A DNA stretch of 64,000 bases from Eublepharis macularius (lineage: Eukaryota > Chordata > Lepidosauria > Squamata > Eublepharidae): positions 33,733,001 through 33,797,000 of the forward strand of contig NC_072807.1 in assembly GCF_028583425.1 (NCBI RefSeq), given 5' to 3'. The notes beneath the pieces are model-generated. The model saw only the letters and a list, made by a program, of their open reading frames with translations, was not told the origin of the DNA and did not search any database. Of this stretch, positions 52,173 to 61,100 are shown one piece after another; positions within the stretch are counted from its first letter, which is position 1; each line of letters opens with the position of its first letter. The position numbers were made by a program, and so were the translations under genes.

Positions 52173-55100
52173 GGGTTCATAATGGTCCAAAATCTAGATT
52201 CATCTGATTCCAGTGCAAAACTTAATTCAGGTGTGTGGATGCTTGTAATGCTAGTGTGTGTGTGGTAGTTTTAGGTGGCTAGCTGTGTTGATCTGCAGTA
52301 GAACAGCAGGATTTTAGCCCAGAGGCATAACAGAGACCAACAAGATTTTCAGAGTGCAAGCTTTCAAGAGTCAGAGCTCCCTTCTTCAGACACAAGTAGG
52401 AATGGAGATTCCTGAACTTTTATATCCAGCCAGAAGGTGGATTGGGATATAACAAAGAAGGATAGTAAAGAGTCCAGTAGCACCTTTAAGACTAACCGAC
52501 TTTATTATAGCATAACCTTTTGAGAACCACAGCTCTTTTCGTCAGATGCATCAAAGAAGGATGTAAAGGTACAATGCAGTTTGATTAAAAGGGAAAGATA
52601 TAGTAAAGGTTCGGTAGATTGTTTGCAACAGTGACTATCCAGATGGTTCAAGCGGGTCTTAATTACTTCAGAGTAGCCCCAGAAAAACAGTAGCTGTGTT
52701 ACTAGTGTCTAAAGTGTGATAGCCATGTTGGTCTTGAACCTTGCTCATAGTTTGATAAATTCTCTTAGGAGAAACACAGGGACAAGCCCTTCTAGATATT
52801 GTGTGCTCATTTCTCTATCTGATCTCCCCCACAGCTGTTTCCAATGTCCTGTATGGGACACGCTTAGGGCTCCTGCAGGATATTATTGACCCAGATGCCC
52901 AACAGTTCATCAACGCTATCACAACCATGTTCCACACCACAACGCCAATGTTGTACATCCCTCCAGACTTTCTGCGTAGGATCAGCTCCAAGACTTGGCA
53001 GGATCATATAACGGCATGGGACATTATCTTCATGCAAGGTAAAGAGAGCCCTCATGGCCTGGTCTGTCCCTATTCACTCACTCACTCACTCACTCACTCA
53101 CTCACTCACTCACTCACTCACTCACTCACTCACTCACTCTCTGTCTCTGTCTCTGTCTCTGTCTCTGGGCCAAGCTACAAGTGACGAATTACACTTGGAT
53201 GGCAAGTGAACAGATGTGTATTCCTCCCTGTTCACTTGCACTCCACTTGCACTCCACTTGATCACATAGTGATCACATAGTGATCGAGTGGAGTGCAAGT
53301 GGAGCTCAAGTGAACAGGGAGGAATACACGTGAGTCTGTTCACTTGCCATCCAAGTGTAATTCGTCACTTGTAGCTTGGCCCTCTGTCTCTCTCTGTCTC
53401 TCTGTCTCTGTCTCTGTCTCTGTCACACACACACACAAACACACACACCCTGCCTCCAATCCTCTCTGTCCCAATATTGTTGCTTTGCCTCCATATGGGT
53501 TTGACCACCAATGGTAAAGTCCCAGTATAACCACTTTTTGTATGGGTTCTATTGGGCTAAATTAGGAACCGAACTTTCAAGACAAATGTAAGTTAAGAAA
53601 TTTCTTTAAATTAAAGCATTTCAATAGTCAGAACAGTATAGCTAAATTTTTTAATAACCAAACACATAGGTGCAACAGAGAATAGAAACTGGCAGCCAAT
53701 TATGTCTTGGAGTTCAGTCAAGTACCTGGTTGTCTCTTGACACCACTTCAGGGTGAAAAGTCCAACTTTTGGGGTCTACCAAGCACCAGAGTCCCTTGCT
53801 ACAGTCATCTTGATTACGGAAACAAACTGGAACTCAGGCTTCAGTCTTCAGCTTAGAAATTAAAGCCCTGCAATAACAATATGATTCCAGTAATAATACC
53901 AAACTAAATATAACACTTCCCCCTGTCAAACACTTTTACTCATTAATTTTCACATACAACTGTTTCCAGTTACCTTATTCAAGGTGGTAAGAGCATGTAA
54001 AATTTTATCTAGCTCCCCACCAACCATCCTCTTCCACAGCTGCCAGGCTCCAGATACTGACTCCTCCCTACTGGTTTAAACCAACTAGCTCATGGGGATT
54101 ACACCAGCAGAGAGCGGAAGTTCTTGAGGCTTCGGCTTGAGTGACTGGAAACTGGGTTGCCAACAAAATCTCAGATGTGTCCTTTGAGAATGGAGGATGG
54201 GGAGAATATGGTTGTTAGGTTGCTTCCCCAAATCGCTATGGTTGCTTCCCCGAATCACTACGGTAGCTTCCCCGAATCACTATGGTAAATTCCTAGCATG
54301 TCACTATGTGAAAGAAGGACATTTTTTCTTTGCTCCTCAATTTCTCAGGGGCAGGTAATTCCCCACCAGGGAGGCCTATACCTTACTGATGTGCACATAT
54401 GCATTGGAAAGAAAACCACTTTTTGTGTGGTTTGTTACTGAGGAACATAAAATGCCATTGTGGAAACCAGCTTCATGTGATGTTGCTGTGATGTCACTTC
54501 TGGTTGCATACCCAGAAGTGATGTCAGGGTGTCAGTAACAGTCTAGGAATTTCCCAAATCTCTATGGCAAAAATCTGGGGAATTTCTAGACTGATATGTG
54601 AGGCCATGATGTCATTTTCAATTACATGATATCATGATGTTACAAGTCACCGGTCCTCTCCGTTTTTTGTTCTTGCTGTTTCATCAAACGGCTAACCTTA
54701 GACGGGCTCCACTGAGAAGAACGAACTATTAGTTAAACCAGAGAATCACCTGGAGGTTAACGAACAAAATCCTATATATTCTGTAAATCTTATATAATTT
54801 TTTTAGTTTTTAATATTTTTTGTTTCTAATATATTAAAGTGCAAAGTGCTATATATGTTGCATGTTGATAGCACTTTGCAATTTAATATATTAGAAAAAA
54901 AATATTAAAAACTAAAAAAATTAGATACGATGAAACGGTGGTGGTTTCCTTGCACTCTGTGGCTCCACTTACCTTCTACTGTTTACTGTTTGCTCCTCAA
55001 AGCCTCTAAGAAAGTGAGCATAGACAGGACCTTTTCTGTGGTTGCACCTCACTTTTGGAATACCTTCCCTCTTAAGGCTAGCCTGGTGCCTCCCTTACTT

Positions 55101-58100
55101 TGTTTAGGTGCCAGCCAAACCATTTTTTTATACCCAGGCCTTTAACTGACAGCTTCCATCTTATTAAAGCTATTTTATGCTCTGCTTCTCTTCTGAGAAC
55201 TTTGCTCTGCTCATTATTAGTTTTATGCTGTTTTTATGTCCTGCCTTTTATTTTATTTTTAAAAAGGGGGTTTTATGCTTGTATTTTTTGTCAGTTCTGC
55301 TTTTTCTTCCCTTTTGATCCAGGCAAATTGTTCACCTTCTCAAAGCTCCGTATACACTACATTGGTTCAATTGCCTATGCATCTTCTCTTCTTTATCTTG
55401 CTTACCAATAAAAGCAGATTCCATTTTTGAAACTTAAAAAACAGTTTAGGATTTGGATGGAACATTACAACATTATAGGAGTGTGCCAATCTGCCCTGCA
55501 CCTAGGCTGCCTCTGCTGTTAACTAGCAGAACCAGTTTCTACCTAATCTAATGCTACAGAGAGAGCTGTTAATCTGATAATACAAACCAAACGCACGTGC
55601 TTCCACTGCAGCTACGTGCAAGTGAATAACATTTTTACACCCATTTGCTCTGTCTCCTCAGCTGACAAGTGCATACAGAAGATCTACCGAGATCTCCGTC
55701 AGAACCGGAAAAGCACCAAAGAATATATGGGCGTTTTAGGAAGTCTATTGTTGCAGGACAAGTTGCCAATCGAAGATATCAAAGCCAACGTGACAGAGAT
55801 GATGACAGGGGGGGTTGACACAGTAAGGAGGGGTGCGGCATTTATATAGTGATGTTGAGTTATGATGTTCCAGTGCTCAAAGTCAAATTGTATTTCGGTG
55901 TACAATGGAGCCCTGTCAGATAATGTTGAGGCTGCATTCACATGTGCAGGTACTAGAGATGGGCACGAACCGAAATATGAACCAAAATTAAGCATGAACC
56001 AGGTCGGGTCATGGTTCGCGAACCCCGGTTCATCAGATTCCATTTCTGACAAACCGCCATGAACTTTAGGCTGGTTCGTTTGGTTCATTCTTAGGTTTGT
56101 GACTGCAGACAGCCTGGTGCCAATCAATCAGTTTCGTAGGCAACAGGGGATGGACTTCCTGCAGACCTTTTGCTGACCCGGAAGTGAACTTCTGCTGGCC
56201 CAGAAGTGACGATTTTCTGACCTGGATATGACGTTTTCATGAACCAAATGAACCGGTTCACAAACCATGGGCAGGTTCGTGAAAGTTTGTGGTTCATGGT
56301 TCGTGAAATTTGACAAACCACGAACCACATGGTTTGGTTTTTTCCGGTTCATGCCCCTCTCTAGCAGACACTCAGAGGCTTGCAGCCTTCTCTGATGAGA
56401 GTGATTTCAGCTACACCCTTTCCTAGATTTTGTTGGCTTTCTCATATAGTTTTGTATAATCTCCAGTGTACCTCTTAAACAAACGAACACACTGCCACTG
56501 GTATGCTATTGGCCAGAATGCTCATTTGCATTACAAATGCCTGTCTTTTTGCTTTCTGTTTCACATTCACAATATTAATTGGCCATTCCCATCTATTAGG
56601 GAGGCTCAGAAGAAGTCACTGAAGGTACAGGTATTTTGTAAAAGCTCTGCAATCTGGCTCAGATGCAGTGCCAGAGCTATGGTTTGGCATATGAGTGATC
56701 TTGGAAGGAGCCAAAAGCTTGCTTGTGCCATCTCCCCTCCTCTCCTAGACTTCCATACAAGGGGCAGTTGTTTCCTGACTTGTAGCAAATCACAGCTTTG
56801 CACTCTAGCCAAACTGGCAGTATATGGTTTGTGCATGCTTTGCAAACAACAGACCTGACCCCGGTTTGTAATCTACCTAGCTTGCCAGACCAGTACAAAC
56901 TATATGGGAATTCACAACAAAACAAAGGCTTTTAACGAAGGGTTTTTATCTCTTAATATGTCATGTTCTCCTTCTGGCCCAAGGGTAATTTTATCTGCAT
57001 CAATGGGGACTCTATGCTGCTGTTATGATCTGTCTTATTATTGTCTTAATGGTGGCGTGTTTTAGTACCTTGTTTTAACTGCTTTTTAATGGCAGTATTT
57101 TGATGGTTTTGTTTTAGTTTTTAGTTTTTGTTGTAAGCTTCCTCCAGCAGATTAACTGGACAAGCAGCATATAAATTTTCTGAATGAATCGATGAAAGAT
57201 AGCTAACTTGCTTTAGGCCTTTGAGGGGATGAAGAGGTCAGGTGGAGCTCTTTTATGCTGGTGCTTGTCATTTTAAACTGCGGTTTGGAGTTCTGTCCAT
57301 CACCTTGCCTCCCCCCCTTCAAAGTTATTTATTTATAGTCTGTCTACGTGGATTACACAGTGTAATAGCGGCCAAACTTCAAACAGGCTCCTGGAGATGT
57401 TGAATAAGAGTTTTCTAAATGAACTTTTGGCAAACCTCTCCTCCCAAGTTAAACGATGAATCCTATGACTATCCTTGTTTGCCTCTAGACCTCTATTACT
57501 CTCCTTTGGGCCATGTATGAACTGGCTCGAGCTCCGGCCCTGCAAGAGAAGCTGAGAACAGAGATTGTTACAGCCAGAACTGCTGCAAAAGGTGATATGC
57601 TAAAGGTGCTGAAATCGGTCCCGTTGCTGAGAGCTACCATCAAGGAGACAATAAGGTACTAACTGGTTCTCCTTTCAATGAAGGACCAATTGAAATCAAT
57701 GTTATCTTCCCAGCCAGGGCCTTGAGAGAGCAGTTGTAGCGTAGTATGTAACATAGTGGTTAAGTGGTTGGGTAGCGAGTCAGCACTCTGCTGGTTCGAC
57801 TTGCACTACTGCCATGAGCTCTGCAGGGTGCCTTGGGGAAGCCACTCCTCTCAGCCCCAGCTCCCCAGTTGTATTGTGGGGATAATGATCACACTGGCTT
57901 TGTTCACTGCTCTGAGTGGGGCACTAATCTGTCTAGAACAGTATATAAGCATAGTTATTACAGAAAGCTGCTTTAGCACAGTGGTTGGGCTGTGAGTCAG
58001 CATTCTGCTGGTTCAAATTCCACTACTGCCATGAGCTCAGCAAGTGGCCTTGGGTCAGCCACTGCTCTCAGTACCAGCTCTCCAGCTGTATTGTGGGGAT

Positions 58101-61100
58101 AATAATAACACTGAACTTGTTCACTGCTCTGAGTAGGGCACTAATTTGTCTAGAATAAGAATAATAACATACTTTGTCAACTGCTCTGAATGGGTGTTCA
58201 GTTGCCCTGAAGGGCAGTATTTAAATGAATGTTATTATTATTAGAAAAGCAATATATAAGCACAGTTATTATTATTATAATACATATATGTCATGGGAAC
58301 GTTCACGATTCAATGCTGAGGAGTGAAAGGAGAGAAAATGAGTCTGGGATGGAGTCCAAATCCTGCGTGGGAGTATCTGCAATCTGGGGCCAGCAACATG
58401 AGTTTGGGAAGGAGCCATATCAGTGGCCCAACCTGAGCAATCTTATCCTATAAAATGCTGCTAGAAGACCATTGGATGCTACTCTGCCATTGAGGGAAGA
58501 TGCTGACTTTCCCCCCTGCAAAATGTATATTTCTATGCCGTTCTCAAAACAATGAGACATCTCCTAGGGTTAGGATGTGGCAACATTGGATAGTCTCACC
58601 ATGGTTCATTTCTGATGTGGTGGCGAAAAGATGTTCACAGCACAGGGGGGAAATGATAACATCTCTGCGTGTGTTCTACTATGCTATTGGTAAAGGACGG
58701 AAAGGTGAGGCAGGGGTTTGGGATGAAGACCGGAAGTGGTCCAACAGTTGGCTGATCAATGTTGGACCAAATTCTAGCAGGCCACCAAGGATCTGCCAGT
58801 TGAGCGAATTCTTGAAAAGAATTCGGGACTAGGCAGTGTGTGCTTAATTGGCTCTGTGTATGTCCTTAACTAAGAGTATTGCACTCAAGATCGCTTTGTT
58901 ATGCCTTAATCTGCTTGGTAGGCACTCCTGCCCTATAAACCTAGGTTTTTTTAGTTCTTCTTCAATAAAGTGGATTATGCAAGACCAGGGCTTTTTTTCT
59001 GGGAAAAAAGGTGGTGGAACTCAGTGGGTTGCCCGCGGAGAAAATGGTCACATGGCTGGTGGCCCTGCCCCCTGATCTCCAGACCGAGGGGAGTTGAGAT
59101 TGCCCTCTGTGCTGAGGCGCAGAGGGCAATCTAAACTCCCCTTTGTCTGGAGATCAGGGGGTGGGGCCACCAGCCATGTGACCATTTTCAAGAGGTTCCG
59201 GAACTCCGTTCCACTGCGTTCCAGCTGAAAAAAAGCCCTGTGCAAGACTGAAACCAGTTCATCTCTCAAGCAGAACATGCACCAAGTGGGTAAAAGTCTC
59301 CCTCTTTCTCCTTCTCTCCCTAGGCTCCACCCAGTTGCAGTGACCGTACAGAGATACACAACAGATGAGATTATCCTTCAGAATTATTTTATCCCTGCCA
59401 AGGTAAGCATCCAGAATGGACTGAGTTGATGATGCTGGTTTAAAATCCACCTTTCTTACTGAGATGCAAGGCAGATTACACAGTGCAAGTGAAAATATAA
59501 TCCACAGCTAGGACGTTCACTGAACAAAGTACAATAATGTTTCAGGGACTCCAAATGGGTCCTTGAAGCATATCCATACAATCCACCAGGGCTTTTTTTC
59601 AGCTGGAACGTGGTAGAATGGAGTTCCGGCTCTGCTTAAAATGGTCACATGGCTGGTGGCCCCGCCCTCTGATCTTCAGACAGAGGGGAGTTTAGATTGC
59701 TCTCTGCTCCATGTGGTGCAGAGGGCAATCTAAACTCCCCTCTGTCTGGAGATCAGGGGGTGGAGCCACCGGCCATGTGACCATTTTTGCCAAGGGCAAT
59801 TTAAACTTTAAAAAAACTCCCCCCCTTGTTCCAGCTGACCCAAAGTGACTTCATTGTGCAGTCCTGGGAGCGTGCACACACTTTGTGCACATGCATGTGG
59901 TACCAGGGGCACTACCTCCCACCAGGAGTTGCCCCCTGTGCTGGCAACCCACTGAGTTCCACCACCTCTTTTCCCAGAAAAAAAGCCCTGCAATCAACAC
60001 TTCTCAATTGTGCCTGTACCTTTAAGGCTTTAAAATGGGGGTGGCGGACACAAACACAAGATTCTCAAAGAGAAAAAACAAATCTGTTCAGTTCCTTCCT
60101 TGGTAATATCTTCCGTTTAACTATCTTTGCACAACTGGTGTCTTCCATGGAAAGGGGTCATGTGATCAGACTATCCTTGGACATGGTTTTTTGCAGAGCA
60201 TCTCAAGAGAGGATTTCCCCATCCAGGGAGATATGTTGATAAATATAACCTTCTAAATAAATAGCAATGGTTTCTATGAGTGTTCCCAGCCTATAAAAAT
60301 GTGTCCACGTGCTTTGGAAACCGCAGCTAGTTTTCTGAGGTAGTATCTGTGATTACGGGTACATGAGCCTAAACGTGGCTAAGGGATGTAGAAGATATTT
60401 GACCTTGTGAACTAGCCTTGAAGCGTATTCTTCTGGGCTAAGAGGAGCCTCAAATCCCCCACCCTCACCAATGGGGTTCATCGGGTAAAAATCGTACCTC
60501 CACGTGATCTAACCTGTAGTTCTGAAAAACAGTAAAAGTCTCTAAGAGCTAGTGTGTTGTAATGGTCAGAGGTTGCAATAGGTTGGAAGCCCCAGGTTTG
60601 AATCCCCACTCCACTTTGAAAGCACGCGGGATGACCTTAGACGTGTCACAGACCCTCAGCCATAACCTACCTCAAAGGATTGTTGTGGGAATAAACTGGA
60701 GGAGAGGATAATGATGTAAGATGCTTAGGGGAGAAAGGCAGGGTATACATGAGATAAGTAAATAGATATTTCTCAATATGCTCACTAGCCTACAATTTGC
60801 AGGATTCTTTTTCGGGGGATTCGTTTTTGGGGGAAGCCATTACAGTTAGGGTTCAGCTAGATACACCATTCAACTTGCGGCAGCCATGAGTTAAATATAA
60901 CGTCTAACTTTGGCCCTAGAAATGGCATAAAACTGATTCCAATTTGTAAAGCAAAATACTCAGCCAATATTCTCAGCCGCTCTGGAGAACCTGAGGGAAA
61001 ACGCTCAGGGCAGTATCTGACCATTTTCTTCCCTCCCTCCTCCTCACAGACATTGGTGCAGGTAGGAATTTATGCCATGGGTCGGGACCCCCGGTTCTTC

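Noticed and set aside
53074-53138. CRISPR-like array
   Set aside because: It is a simple CACT microsatellite with no spacers, in a vertebrate intron.
55816-55850. Read-through extension of CYP11A1 exon 5 (VRRGAAFI)
   Set aside because: A good gtaagg donor ends the exon after GGVDT, and the next exon continues TSITL in phase as in all CYP11A1.
58500-58832. 110-codon open frame as an extra exon of CYP11A1
   Set aside because: Exons 6 and 7 join in phase without it, and it has no P450 similarity.
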